DNA of 64,000 bases from Slackia heliotrinireducens DSM 20476 (GCF_000023885.1 NC_013165.1:372001-436000); one strand, 5' to 3'. Positions 1-8,960 are shown, counted from the stretch's first letter. Translations and numbers: made by a program. The notes: a model not told the origin generated them from the sequence alone.

Positions 1-455
1 TCCAGTATAAATAACTCTGTAGCAAATACATTGCAAATCTCATAGCTGATTAAGTGTTAGCTACGAGATGTTGCTGCTTCGTGGGTGGACAGTTTGCTGA
101 AATTGACACCAAGCCTTTTCCAACGGTGGTTGGGCTGCAATTGCTCTTCAGATTCCTAGAAGTGTTGCGGATGTTTCTTGCCGAACGTGCTGTCACATCT
201 TTGCAGCATACAGACGACAGCTCTATGGGAAACGGGGACTTCTGCCGTTTGCTAATGTTCGCAGTTTAAGGAATGTGGCTCGATGAGTGCATATGCATGC
301 GCCAAGAAACTCAATAGGGTTTGGTTCCTCCTGGTTTTTGCAAGGTATTCAGTTGCTCTTATGATTCGTTGTTTACCGACAGGCTTCTCGTAGGTGGTAC
401 CATCGTCTCCACTCCTATAGCGAAGAAATAATCGGAAAGAATCACGGGAATCGGA
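1..455. other. No supported gene
   Basis: A short open frame runs through positions 54-269 on the plus strand, but it has no ribosome binding site and no recognisable motif, and its composition looks like chance. I see no RNA gene, repeat or terminator here. The window may start inside a decayed region upstream of the methyltransferase. Confidence 0.4.
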
Positions 456-1064
456 ATGGGTATGGACAGCGCAAACATGGATAGTTCGACTATCAACTAT
501 TACGAGGAGAACGCCGGGTCGTTCGTGGCGGAGACCGTCGGCGCGTCGATGTCCGACGCCCTTGGCAGATTTGCGGCGCTGCTTCCCGAAGGGGGCAAGA
601 TCCTCGATTGGGGCTGCGGCTCGGGAAGGGATAGCAAGGCATTGGCCGACATGGGCTTCGATGTGGTTGCCACAGATGCGTCGGAGGCAATGTGTGAATC
701 GGCGAGGGCTGTCGCGGGCGTCGAGGTGCGATGTGAGGACTTCATGGGCCTCATTGAACGCGAAGCATTCAATGGAATTTGGGCGTGCGCCAGCCTCATT
801 CATTTGAAACGTAGCCAGCTGCCAGAGGCCTTTGCCCGAGCCAATGTGGCCCTCAAGCAAGGGGGCGTTCTGTACGCCAGCTTCAAGCTCGGCGACTTCG
901 AGGGATACCGCAGTGGCCGATGGTTCACGGACCTCCAGTCTGGTGATTTGTCTGTACTGCTAACAGGGGACTGGGAGCTGTTAGATTGCTGGGAAAGCGC
1001 CGACGTGCGAGAGGGAAGGGGAGACGAGAAATGGCTGAACTTCTTGGCTCGCAAGGCATGCTGA
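456..1064 (+). CDS. Class I SAM-dependent methyltransferase
   Basis: The 202-residue product has a Rossmann methyltransferase core. Motif I is DWGCGSG at residues 51-57, followed by VVATDAS (acidic end of strand 2) and a later VALKQGGVLYASF block. It resembles small UbiE/Tehb-type enzymes, which bind S-adenosylmethionine; the substrate cannot be read from sequence. The end of the gene overlaps the HNH nuclease gene by 34 bases in another frame, so the two are probably translated together. Alternative starts at 462 and 477 are possible, because no strong ribosome binding site marks 456. It lacks the DPPY/NPPF motif of amino-methylating DNA methyltransferases, so a role as a classical restriction-modification methylase is not supported. 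Confidence 0.85.
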   Translation: MGMDSANMDSSTINYYEENAGSFVAETVGASMSDALGRFAALLPEGGKILDWGCGSGRDSKALADMGFDVVATDASEAMCESARAVAGVEVRCEDFMGLIEREAFNGIWACASLIHLKRSQLPEAFARANVALKQGGVLYASFKLGDFEGYRSGRWFTDLQSGDLSVLLTGDWELLDCWESADVREGRGDEKWLNFLARKAC

Positions 1065-2224
1065 CCTGCACGGGCGACGCATTCAAGAGCACCCGCCTGG
1101 AGAGGATGCTCGCCCCGAGAGGCCTGACGAACAGCTACAAGCTGCTGTGGCTGAGGGGCGTGTTCGAAGAGGTCGTGGACGGGAACGCCGACATGTCTTT
1201 CGCTCGCATCGTAGCGCGCATGGTCGCCGCCTCGTGGTATCCGATCGTCTACTACAGGCTCAGCTTCGGACTCCAGGACAAGATGGGCGAGTGCGTCGAC
1301 GCGGTAAGGGACGCCCACGGGCTGTCCGGCGACGCCAAATCCTCCGAAATAATAGCCGCCGTTGAAGGGAGCGAGAACCCCGAGGTCCGCCGCTGCATCA
1401 AGGAGCGCTGCAAATACGTCCCGCACCTGCTGATCCGTCTATTCTACGAGGATAGCATGCGGGACGAACAGGAGAGGGTCGGCAAAAGGCTCGGCGACAT
1501 TGCGATACGCAACGCCATAGTCGCCGCCAACCGCAGCGATTCCGCCGGCGCCCCCTATGTGTTCAACGAGGCCTTCGACGGGCTGACGGTGGATCCGAAA
1601 TGGGCGGCGTACTTTCGTGACAACCAGCAAATTGTGCGCGGATGGCTGGACATGAAGCTCGTGCGGTACCTTCAGGATCGAAACCCCAGCATGCCGGCGA
1701 TTCCCCTGAAGATATACCCGCCGCAAACACGCAATCTGGGCGCGGCCACGCGGTACTGGAAAGAGGCGCTTGCCCTTGCCGGCCTGCGGGAGATATACAC
1801 GGGCGTTCCCTTCACCGAGGATGCTTTGCAGGAGAGGGGCGGGCTCTCCATAGATCACTTCATCCCCTGGAGCTTCGTGCTGCACGACGAGCCGTGGAAC
1901 CTGGTCCCGATGTTCAAGAACGCCAACAGCTCGAAGGGCGATCGGCTTCCCGACCTGGGTGACTTCCTCGTGCCGTTCGCCTCGCAGCAGTTCGACGCGC
2001 TGATGGCCGTGCGCAACACCGGGCGCCACCGCAAGGTGCTGGAGGCGTATCTGCAGATTGAGCCTAACTTTGAATCGTTCGAGAATACTGCATCGTGCCG
2101 CGAGGCTTTCATCGACGACATCGGGAAGGCGATACGCCCGCTGCACCAAATCGCCCGCAACCAGGGGTTCGACATCTGGCGCCCAACGGTGGAGTGCGTT
2201 TATGACGGCGTGCGAGAGGGATAA
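1031..2224 (+). CDS. HNH endonuclease domain protein
   Basis: The start at 1031 is chosen because an AAGGGGAG ribosome binding site lies just upstream; an earlier in-frame start at 986 has none. The 397-residue product has a long N-terminal region of unknown fold and an HNH nuclease motif near residues 273-308: IDHFIPWS (Asp-His at 275-276), then PWNLVPM with Asn290, then NANSSKGDRLPD. This is the usual beta-beta-alpha metal layout of HNH enzymes, which cut DNA. The gene overlaps the methyltransferase gene, so the pair may act together, for example in defence against foreign DNA, but no helicase or specificity gene is visible beside it within the window. Cofactor and target are unknown. Confidence 0.8.
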   Translation: MAELLGSQGMLTCTGDAFKSTRLERMLAPRGLTNSYKLLWLRGVFEEVVDGNADMSFARIVARMVAASWYPIVYYRLSFGLQDKMGECVDAVRDAHGLSGDAKSSEIIAAVEGSENPEVRRCIKERCKYVPHLLIRLFYEDSMRDEQERVGKRLGDIAIRNAIVAANRSDSAGAPYVFNEAFDGLTVDPKWAAYFRDNQQIVRGWLDMKLVRYLQDRNPSMPAIPLKIYPPQTRNLGAATRYWKEALALAGLREIYTGVPFTEDALQERGGLSIDHFIPWSFVLHDEPWNLVPMFKNANSSKGDRLPDLGDFLVPFASQQFDALMAVRNTGRHRKVLEAYLQIEPNFESFENTASCREAFIDDIGKAIRPLHQIARNQGFDIWRPTVECVYDGVREG

Positions 2225-2633
2225 TAGCCCTTCCATGAATTTCACTATCCTTACGAGATGCGTGGATAGTTTTTAAGGCTGTTCGAAGCTGGATAAACGT
2301 ATCGTTATATTTGTTAGATTCAGGGGAATTGGGCCAAAGCGGGCGTTAGTATCGGCACTGTGATTTTTCCTGTTTAATAAGGGAGAAAAAGGCCAGGCAG
2401 AACGAATGGGGCTACGCTTCCAAAGCACGCTGATATCGAACCCTGAGAGAACATCGTTGCTACTGCTTGGTAATGGCGGATTTTGATCTGGGTTCGGGGA
2501 TTGCGAACTTGGCTTGAAGCAAACGGGCTGGCTTGCTATCGTGTTCGGGCCTCTATGATATGTTAAAATAGTTCAATATATGAATAGTTATTAAGTGGCA
2601 TTTATCGTGCTGTGTAAATATAAGGAATTCGCC
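2225..2633 (+). promoter_or_regulatory. Intergenic region with possible autoregulatory site
   Basis: No gene is visible. Just before the GntR gene there is an imperfect palindrome at 2572-2584, with TTCA and TGAA arms around an A/T centre, flanked by two direct AATAGTT copies at 2567 and 2583. Position and shape suit an operator for the GntR regulator encoded next. This is inference only. Confidence 0.3.
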
Positions 2634-3074
2634 ATGCCTCCAGTTTGGCAAAAAGAGAATCAGCAGACGCAAGCGCCGTTGGCTGATAAAAGCTTGATTG
2701 CGATTGATGAGTCAAGCGGCGTACCGCTGTGGATTCAATTGCGAAACCGGTTGGTGTTTCTTATTGTGTCAGGTACGTTTTTGCCTGGCCAGCAGCTCCC
2801 CACCGTCCGAGAGTTGTGCGCAGAGCTGAACGTGAACTACAACACGGTCAGTAAGGTATACAAGGACATCGAAAAAGATGGTTATGTGATTACACGTCGC
2901 GGCAAAGGTACGTTTGTGGCTGAGCTTGACCTGCGAGATGCAAGTCAACAAGAAGGTATCGCGGCTGCTAATTTATTGGTGGATAAGTTTCTTGACGAAA
3001 TGAAAGAATTAGGACTCACTGCTTCAGATGCTGCTTCACTCGTGGCCGAACGCGTAGGGGGAAGATTTGTATGA
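2634..3074 (+). CDS. GntR family regulator, YtrA type
   Basis: The start at 2634 follows an AAGGAA ribosome binding site; an upstream ATG at 2595 has none. The roughly 146-residue protein has a GntR winged helix: PLWIQLRNRL, then LPGQQLPTVRELC, NVNYNTVSKVYKDIEKDGYV and RGKGTFV. The C-terminal part is short and has no large effector domain, which is typical of the YtrA subgroup. YtrA regulators usually control an adjacent membrane-protein or transporter operon. The stop codon overlaps the start of the slipin gene in ATGA, so both proteins come from one transcript, and this regulator probably controls it. Confidence 0.9.
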   Translation: MPPVWQKENQQTQAPLADKSLIAIDESSGVPLWIQLRNRLVFLIVSGTFLPGQQLPTVRELCAELNVNYNTVSKVYKDIEKDGYVITRRGKGTFVAELDLRDASQQEGIAAANLLVDKFLDEMKELGLTASDAASLVAERVGGRFV

Positions 3075-4012
3075 TAGGGAAAAAAGAGCACCTAAAAAAG
3101 TCGGAAGGCCAGATTTCGGAAGTGCCAGGTATTGATGATAACGAATCGATTTACGATACTACGAGTAATAAACGGGCATCTCGCGCGGGTGTGTATGGAT
3201 TTGCAGTCCTGGTATTCGCTATTTCTTTTCTAATTGTATTTGCCGTTCTGTTCCCCGTGCTTCAGGCTTATGCCGTATTAGCTGCCGCAGTAGTAGGCTT
3301 GCTGTGCTCGTTCACATTTCGTGTTGCACCACAATGGGAACGAGCCGTGTTATTGCGCATGGGGAAATTTCATAAGGTTGCAGGACCTGGTTTGTATGTC
3401 GTCATTCCGCTTGTCGATTCGATAGCGATGTTTGTCGACCAGCGAATGATAACGTCTTCATTTGTCGCGGAGCAAGCCCTGACTGCTGATCTGGTAAGCG
3501 TAGATATGGACGCCGTACTGTATTGGATGGTTTTCGATTCTCGCAAGGCATGTATGGAGGTAGCCAACTTTCCTCAAGCCGTAATGCGGAGTGCACAGGC
3601 GGCTATTCGTGATGCGGTGGGTCAGGTGACTCTCGCTGAGCTTTCCGTGCGCCGTTGTCAACTCGACCACGAGTTGGAAGAATTCATGGCGGATAAATGT
3701 GAAGAGTGGGGCATCAGCGTTCTTTCCGTGGCGATTCGCGATATCCGCATACCGAAGGACCTGCAGCAGTCGCTTGCACGGGAGGCACAGGCTGAGCGTG
3801 AGCGCGATGCTCGCGTGCTGTTGGCTGAAGTGGAGCGCGACATTTCTGAGATGTACGTGGAGGCTGCACGCGTATACAACCAAGAAGAAGGCGCCATGGA
3901 ACTGCGTGCCATGAATCTGAGCTATGAAAGTGCCCGTGATGGCAAGGGAGTGCTCATTGCGCCGAGTAGTTTGGCTGACGGCTTTGTTGAAAAAAGCCGG
4001 CTGAAGGGCTAA
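3071..4012 (+). CDS. Slipin / stomatin-like SPFH membrane protein
   Basis: The 313-residue product has two hydrophobic segments near residues 35-80 and then an SPFH/band 7 domain. Recognisable blocks are VAPQWERAVLLRMGKF, GPGLYVVIPLVDSI, a D-Q-R motif and the late REAQAERERDARVL helix that starts the coiled tail. Slipins are scaffold proteins that oligomerise in membrane microdomains. In bacteria many are paired with a NfeD partner, but none is seen here. The gene is translationally coupled to the YtrA-type regulator (4-base overlap), which suggests a membrane-stress regulon. The role in this organism is unknown. Confidence 0.88.
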   Translation: MIGKKEHLKKSEGQISEVPGIDDNESIYDTTSNKRASRAGVYGFAVLVFAISFLIVFAVLFPVLQAYAVLAAAVVGLLCSFTFRVAPQWERAVLLRMGKFHKVAGPGLYVVIPLVDSIAMFVDQRMITSSFVAEQALTADLVSVDMDAVLYWMVFDSRKACMEVANFPQAVMRSAQAAIRDAVGQVTLAELSVRRCQLDHELEEFMADKCEEWGISVLSVAIRDIRIPKDLQQSLAREAQAERERDARVLLAEVERDISEMYVEAARVYNQEEGAMELRAMNLSYESARDGKGVLIAPSSLADGFVEKSRLKG

Positions 4013-4363
4013 CGGATCCTGCATCTGCAAGGGCTGTCACGATAGTCGAGCTGCCTTCTGATTTCAAAAACATATACCGCTGAACTCTGGTTGCGTTCAG
4101 GCAGCCCGAGTCTAATACGCATTTTGAGCCAGGATCTCTAGGGGCGGGTCTATTAGCTGCGTATGCATCCATTCAGCCCCGTATTTCTCTTATTTAAATA
4201 TTGAACTAGACAACTAGTACAATAGACATATATACTATATGTGTCTATTGTGCCGTCATGCAGGATTGATATCACGAGAGCCAAGGGAAATCACACGTGC
4301 AGGGCGGAACAGCAGGGCTCATCTCAATTGCGATAAAAGGCGAGTATTAGAGGAAGGGGAAAA
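4013..4363 (+). promoter_or_regulatory. Operator/promoter region of the molybdoenzyme operon
   Basis: A perfect 10-base inverted repeat, ACAATAGACA at 4219-4228 and its complement at 4242-4251, surrounds a 13-base A/T-rich centre that contains TATACT (4231-4236). A TAGACA box 18 bases upstream (4207-4212) could serve as -35. A regulator bound to the palindrome would therefore cover the -10 box. The first gene of the operon starts 112 bases downstream, after an AGAGGAAGGGG ribosome binding site. The cognate regulator is not identified. Nothing else is seen in the interval. Confidence 0.6.
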
Positions 4364-5971
4364 ATGCACAGGAAAGCTTTACTGACAGCGGCTATCGGCG
4401 TTCTGGTTCTTGCGCTGACAGCATGCGTTTCGACTTCTGATCAGGGGGATTCAGAGGAGGACTTGCAGTTTTATCCTACGGCACCCTCAATTAACGAAGG
4501 CGCGACAATGCCTGAAGTTTATGATTACAACCAAGAACTGGCAGACAGCTGGCAGCCTGAAGTAATTACGTTGGAAGATGGTACCCAGGTGCAACGTGTT
4601 CCGGATTCTGGGGAGGTGGGAATCTACCATGGAAGCCCCAGCGTCTATAATCTCATGTATCTGAATGCTGAAAACCGCGGTTGCGATTCATGCCACACCG
4701 ATGGCCTGGCGGATCTTGTGGAGAATGATCTCTCGCTTACGCATTATAAAATCGATTTTGGCCTTGGGACCGTAAAGAACGTCAGCGACTGTCTCCGGTG
4801 TCATGAGCTTGCGCCAGAAACCGCGCCGGCGCACTCCTTTGGCAACCTGATGCATGGTATTCACCAGGGCGAGAAGTTTAATGGGGACTGTATGTCGTGC
4901 CATATGGCAACAGCTGATGGGACGGGAATGCAGCTCTGGGATGAGGAGAAATACTCCATCCTTCATGGCATCAACGCGATTGCCAATGTTGAAGGTAATT
5001 TCAGCTATGATCAGGATAAACTTGGCGGCGACTCTGCAGGTTGGACAACTCACTCAGAGACTGCTACTGTTCCCGAGCAGAATGAAGTCGGCCCCATGAG
5101 CGGTGGTGAACCCACTGACGAAATGTTTGACAACTGGGAGATTTCCGTCACAGGCATGGTCGATCATCCCTACACGATTACGATGAAAGAAGTCTTGGAG
5201 GAAGCCCCCGTCGAACACTTTACGTCGAAGCTTCAGTGCATCATTAATACTGTGGGCGGAGAAGAAATCGGCAACTTTGAAGTTACTGGAGTTCCCATTT
5301 CGTGGTTCTTGGAGAAAGCCGGAGTCCAGTCTGACGCAACGGGCGTTATTCCGCATGCCTCCGATTTGTACGAATGGGGTTATGGATACAATCTTGAAGA
5401 CTTAGCTGAAGACGGCGGCTGGATTGTTTGGGAAATCAACGGGGAGAGGTTGAGCAACATTGAAGGCTTCCCTGTAAGAGTGTGGGTTCCCTTGAATGGA
5501 GCCAGCAACAGCGTTCGCTGGGTCACGGAACTTGAAGTGACTGACCAAGAGGTCTACCAGGACTTTGGCGCGTATATCAACGACTACATCGATGAAGAGG
5601 GCAACCATCATTACGGAGGAACCGTCGGAGACTTCGGATCTGGCGAATCGGATGCCGTATGGGGAAATAAGCCGAGCATGGCTATATGCAACATCCACGA
5701 AGGGCAAATCATTCCCGTAGGCGAGGAATTTGTTTTCGAGGGGTATGCGGATGCGCTCGATGAGCAAGTTATAGCCGTTGAGTTCTCGATGGATAACGGG
5801 GAAACATGGACGCGCTACGACACTTCTGATTCCGATAAGACAAAATGGGTGTATTGGTACTTCGGATTCACACCAGAAACAGAAGGCGCTTATGTGTTGT
5901 CGGTTCGTGCGATTTCCGATGTGACCGGTGAGCCAGTCTATGTTGACAAAGTAATGGTCAACGCCAAGTAG
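4364..5971 (+). CDS. Triheme cytochrome / sulfite-oxidase-like molybdoenzyme lipoprotein
   Basis: The 535-residue product has a lipoprotein signal ending in LTAC (Cys21). A cytochrome c region follows with three CxxCH haem sites at residues 107-111, 143-147 and 176-180. From about residue 255 there is a sulfite-oxidase-type molybdopterin domain, with the likely Mo-ligand Cys292 in the LQC motif. From about 440 there is a Mo-cofactor dimerisation domain (EFSMDNGETWTRYD). It should be anchored outside the cytoplasmic membrane and pass electrons between its haems and the Mo centre. It heads an operon with an Fe-S subunit and an NrfD-type anchor. Fusion of haem and Mo domains in one lipoprotein is notable. 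The substrate is unknown. Confidence 0.87.
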   Translation: MHRKALLTAAIGVLVLALTACVSTSDQGDSEEDLQFYPTAPSINEGATMPEVYDYNQELADSWQPEVITLEDGTQVQRVPDSGEVGIYHGSPSVYNLMYLNAENRGCDSCHTDGLADLVENDLSLTHYKIDFGLGTVKNVSDCLRCHELAPETAPAHSFGNLMHGIHQGEKFNGDCMSCHMATADGTGMQLWDEEKYSILHGINAIANVEGNFSYDQDKLGGDSAGWTTHSETATVPEQNEVGPMSGGEPTDEMFDNWEISVTGMVDHPYTITMKEVLEEAPVEHFTSKLQCIINTVGGEEIGNFEVTGVPISWFLEKAGVQSDATGVIPHASDLYEWGYGYNLEDLAEDGGWIVWEINGERLSNIEGFPVRVWVPLNGASNSVRWVTELEVTDQEVYQDFGAYINDYIDEEGNHHYGGTVGDFGSGESDAVWGNKPSMAICNIHEGQIIPVGEEFVFEGYADALDEQVIAVEFSMDNGETWTRYDTSDSDKTKWVYWYFGFTPETEGAYVLSVRAISDVTGEPVYVDKVMVNAK

Positions 5972-5996
5972 ACGTTAAACGAAAACGAGTCATCCT

Positions 5997-6027
5997 GTGA
6001 GCGGTGAGCTGACCGTTTGCCGCTCAC
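5997..6027 (+). other. Intergenic RNA hairpin
   Basis: GTGAGCGG (5997-6004) pairs perfectly with CCGCTCAC (6020-6027) between the first two genes of the operon. There is no run of T after it, so it is more likely an mRNA processing or stability element than a terminator. Confidence 0.45.
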
Positions 6028-6046
6028 GAGTGAAAGGTGGTCCCAC

Positions 6047-6865
6047 ATGAGTACGATGAGAAAAACACTGGCGGTGAGTACGACATCGCTGCTTGTCATA
6101 AGTGGAGTAACGGGTGGAATTATTGCGGCCACTTCGGCAAGCGACGCCGATGCGGCACTACCTCAGACGACCAACGTCAACGAGGAATCCGAGTATTATA
6201 AAACCGACATCGTGACCATGGACGTGGTTGCAGGCGAGTTCTCTTATACGCAAACGAAGATTTCGAGCAATGAGGATGTCGCAGCCGTTACCAATAACTC
6301 CCAGTATCTATGTGCGTCTCAGGTTGAATCGCATAACAACGATGAGACTGTTGCCGAGGACTGGAGCATAGCAGTGGTCGGTAAAGTGGTTGATCCAATA
6401 GAAATGACCTTTGCCGAAATGAAGGCGTCTCCTGATGTGCAGAAAAGTGTCATGGGCTGTTCGTGCGCAGGCAATCCCGCCGATGGACGAGCTACTGCTA
6501 ATGCCGAGGTAACGGGAATTTCTGTTGCGGCGATTCTTGATGCGGTTGGTGTAGAGGAAGGCGCGAACACGATTGTCTTCACTTCGGCAGATGGTTATCA
6601 GGTTGCATTGCCGTTGTCGTATGTGTTGCAGCGAAATTGCATTCTTGTATTCGATGTCAACGGGGCTCCCATTTCCGAAGTGGTCGGCGGAAGGAACCAG
6701 CTATGGCTCGGGTCGACAGCGGCCAGCTACTTTGCACGTGACGTTGAAATAATTACGCTAGAACAGCGACAAACACCTCCGCCGTCGCCTTCGAGTGATG
6801 AGGCGCGTGAGGCATATGAGAATCTGCCCAACATCGGCGTCCTTTTCGGAGGCGAGGTTCGATAG
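6047..6865 (+). CDS. Secreted molybdopterin-dependent oxidoreductase subunit
   Basis: The start at 6047 follows AAAGGTGG. The roughly 272-residue product has a Sec-type signal (MRKTLAV, hydrophobic stretch, then small residues before DADAA). The single domain that follows resembles the catalytic core of sulfite-oxidase-family proteins. The Mo-ligand Cys is probably the second in GCSCAGN, matching the CAGN motif of the family. Unlike the operon's first gene it has no haem motif and no C-terminal dimerisation domain. That missing domain is encoded alone at 8682-8960, so the two may form a split enzyme. The C-terminus carries a proline- and serine-rich stretch (TPPPSPSS). Confidence 0.83.
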   Translation: MSTMRKTLAVSTTSLLVISGVTGGIIAATSASDADAALPQTTNVNEESEYYKTDIVTMDVVAGEFSYTQTKISSNEDVAAVTNNSQYLCASQVESHNNDETVAEDWSIAVVGKVVDPIEMTFAEMKASPDVQKSVMGCSCAGNPADGRATANAEVTGISVAAILDAVGVEEGANTIVFTSADGYQVALPLSYVLQRNCILVFDVNGAPISEVVGGRNQLWLGSTAASYFARDVEIITLEQRQTPPPSPSSDEAREAYENLPNIGVLFGGEVR

Positions 6866-6951
6866 GCGGAAAACCGGTAGGAATTGGACTCCAGGGCCGC
6901 TGAAGGTCTCGGATCTGATTCCCTAGACCTGACCTGATGAAAGGAGGAGCG

Positions 6952-7608
6952 ATGAACGATGAGACCACAATGGCTCGTAGAACCCTCGTTAAAGGCGTTA
7001 TTGCAATTGGTTCTTGCCTCATTTTTGCCGGCGTGACACAGGCTATGCCTGCTCGTGCCGAAGAGGCTGCAAGCGGTCTTGTTGACGTTCAGTACGGTTT
7101 CATGGTAAACCGCAGAAAATGCGTGGGCTGCAAGAACTGCGTTGCAGCATGCCGAAAATACAACAAACTGTCGGATGATACGCCCGATAGACGCAGGATT
7201 ACTGAGCGATTTGATTCGCATGGAAAGAAATACCGTGTTTCAACTTCATGTATGCATTGCGACGATCCGAACTGCATGCGGGTATGCCCTGCTGGTGCAA
7301 TAAGCAAGGTAGATGCGGGTATTGTTCAGGTTGATAAGGACCTCTGCATAGGATGCAAGTATTGCTTCCAAGCGTGTCCTTACGAAGTTCCGAGGTACAA
7401 CAGCGATTCGATGGATAAGTGCGATTGCTGCCTTGGCGCTGGGGTAAAGCCAGGCGATCAGCCTTATTGCGTATCTGCTTGCAAATTCGGCGCGCTTTCC
7501 TATGGTCCCATTGACGACCTTGTCGCTGAGGCTGAGTCTCTTAACCATGAGGTCGTTCGTGTAGGTGATGCTTGCGAACCGAACTGCTACATTACTGGGG
7601 AGGTGTAA
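6952..7608 (+). CDS. 4Fe-4S electron-transfer subunit (DmsB/NrfC-like)
   Basis: The start at 6952 follows AAAGGAGG. The 218-residue product has an N-terminal ARRTLVKG-hydrophobic segment resembling a Tat signal. Four cysteine clusters of the DmsB/NrfC/PsrB type follow: CVGCKNCVAAC, CMHCDDPNCMRVCP, CIGCKYCFQACP, and a last set formed by CDCC and CVSAC. Such subunits carry four [4Fe-4S] centres between a catalytic molybdo-subunit and a quinone-reactive NrfD anchor. The NrfD gene follows after only 3 bases. Together with the upstream Mo proteins this predicts a membrane-bound respiratory complex facing outward. Confidence 0.92.
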   Translation: MNDETTMARRTLVKGVIAIGSCLIFAGVTQAMPARAEEAASGLVDVQYGFMVNRRKCVGCKNCVAACRKYNKLSDDTPDRRRITERFDSHGKKYRVSTSCMHCDDPNCMRVCPAGAISKVDAGIVQVDKDLCIGCKYCFQACPYEVPRYNSDSMDKCDCCLGAGVKPGDQPYCVSACKFGALSYGPIDDLVAEAESLNHEVVRVGDACEPNCYITGEV

Positions 7609-7611
7609 GCT

Positions 7612-8574
7612 GTGTTGCAACTAGTTTGGACCTGGCAGCCTGCGCTGTATCTTTTCTTAGGGGGCATGGGATCTGGGGCTTTCATCATGGCTACCGGGTT
7701 GTTCCTTATGGACAAGACGAGGCACCGACTCATCGTAAGCACTTCCATGTGGGCTGCGGTCATAAGCCTTGGTGTGGGGCTTATGCTCCTGGTTCTAGAG
7801 CTCATCAACCCTCTGCGCGGAATACTTCTGTGGCAAAGCTTCAGTCACTTTACCTCGTGGATGACCTATGGTGCTTGGGGTGCGTTTTGTGCGCTTGTCG
7901 TTTGGACGGTGTCTGCGTTTATCGCGGTGCCTTCGGTCAATAATCGGCTAGTGGAGAAGTGGGGCTGGTATAAGAGGCATGGCACGAAGATCCGTGCGGT
8001 CCTTGGCGTTATTGGCGCTGCCCTTGCAGTTTTTGTGGCTGCCTACACGGGCATGCTGCTGAAAACGGCTGGTGGCGTCCCTCTATGGGATACCCCATTG
8101 CTTCCTTGTCTTTTTACAGTGTCGGCATTTGATACCGGTGTGGCTCTTGTTGAAGTGGTTGCTGTCGTACTTTCAAAGAAAGACCCATTGGCTCATCATG
8201 AGTCAATGATTATGAAGCGGATCGTGGTCGTGCTGGTAGTGCTTGAACTTGCGGTTCTCTGGGTATTCCTTTGGGTTATGCTTTCGGCGAATCCGACAAC
8301 ATCTGGAGGCCAGGCTGCCGCCTCGTCTGCCGGATTGCTTGTAAACGGCAGTCTCTCCGTCTTGTTCTGGAGCATAGTCGTTGTTTGCGGGTTGGTGATT
8401 CCGCTTACGATGGCTATATGCGGCCTTGCGATGGGAGAGCGTAACACAAGGCACGTTATGGCCTTCGGCGCTGTCGGAGCTTTGGTTGGCGGCTGCGGAC
8501 TTAGGTTTCTTATCCTTGCGGCTGGCATCCATGCCGACGTGATAGGAGACACGATGTCGAATTTGCTTTTGTGA
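7612..8574 (+). CDS. NrfD/PsrC-type membrane anchor subunit
   Basis: The gene starts with GTG at 7612, after GGGGAGGTG. The 320-residue product is almost wholly hydrophobic, with eight or nine likely membrane helices. It begins with the block LFLGGMGSGAFIMA and has the LELINPLRG and SWMTYGAWGAF blocks typical of the NrfD/PsrC family. These proteins have no cofactor of their own; they oxidise or reduce quinol and pass electrons to the Fe-S partner encoded just upstream. It completes the membrane module of the operon. Confidence 0.92.
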   Translation: MLQLVWTWQPALYLFLGGMGSGAFIMATGLFLMDKTRHRLIVSTSMWAAVISLGVGLMLLVLELINPLRGILLWQSFSHFTSWMTYGAWGAFCALVVWTVSAFIAVPSVNNRLVEKWGWYKRHGTKIRAVLGVIGAALAVFVAAYTGMLLKTAGGVPLWDTPLLPCLFTVSAFDTGVALVEVVAVVLSKKDPLAHHESMIMKRIVVVLVVLELAVLWVFLWVMLSANPTTSGGQAAASSAGLLVNGSLSVLFWSIVVVCGLVIPLTMAICGLAMGERNTRHVMAFGAVGALVGGCGLRFLILAAGIHADVIGDTMSNLLL

Positions 8575-8681
8575 TAACGGGGTTTGCACATCGGGCCTAT
8601 CGTGATTGACCGGGATGACCAATCGCCTCTATTGAGGATTATGAGGCAAGAAGACTGTAATGACATCGCAAAGGAACGGAT

Positions 8682-8960
8682 ATGATTCCACGCGTATATG
8701 CCCAAAAGGGAAAACGAGTGAGATTAGAGGGAGTGGCGTACGACTTCGGGAAATGCATCAAGGCTGTCGAGTTTACGCTAGACGGAGGGCAAAACTGGAC
8801 GCGCTACGACACTCCCGATATGACTGACTATCAGAATGTATGCTGGTCGTTTGAGTGGATACCGCCCAAACGCGGTTTTTACGTCATGCATATTCGCTCG
8901 GTGAATGACAAAGACGAATGCAGCCCTGCGACGGCTCATGTTGAAATCGAAGTTGAATAG
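8682..8960 (+). CDS. Stand-alone Mo-cofactor oxidoreductase dimerisation domain
   Basis: The start at 8682 follows AAGGAACGG. The 92-residue product is a single immunoglobulin-like domain matching the C-terminal dimerisation domain of sulfite oxidases. Its VEFTLDGGQNWTRYDT block is nearly the same as VEFSMDNGETWTRYDT in the product of 4364-5971. It has no signal peptide and no catalytic domain. The secreted Mo-domain protein encoded at 6047-6865 lacks exactly this domain, so a split enzyme is plausible, though how the small part would cross the membrane is unclear. It is the last gene before the operon terminator. Confidence 0.8.
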   Translation: MIPRVYAQKGKRVRLEGVAYDFGKCIKAVEFTLDGGQNWTRYDTPDMTDYQNVCWSFEWIPPKRGFYVMHIRSVNDKDECSPATAHVEIEVE

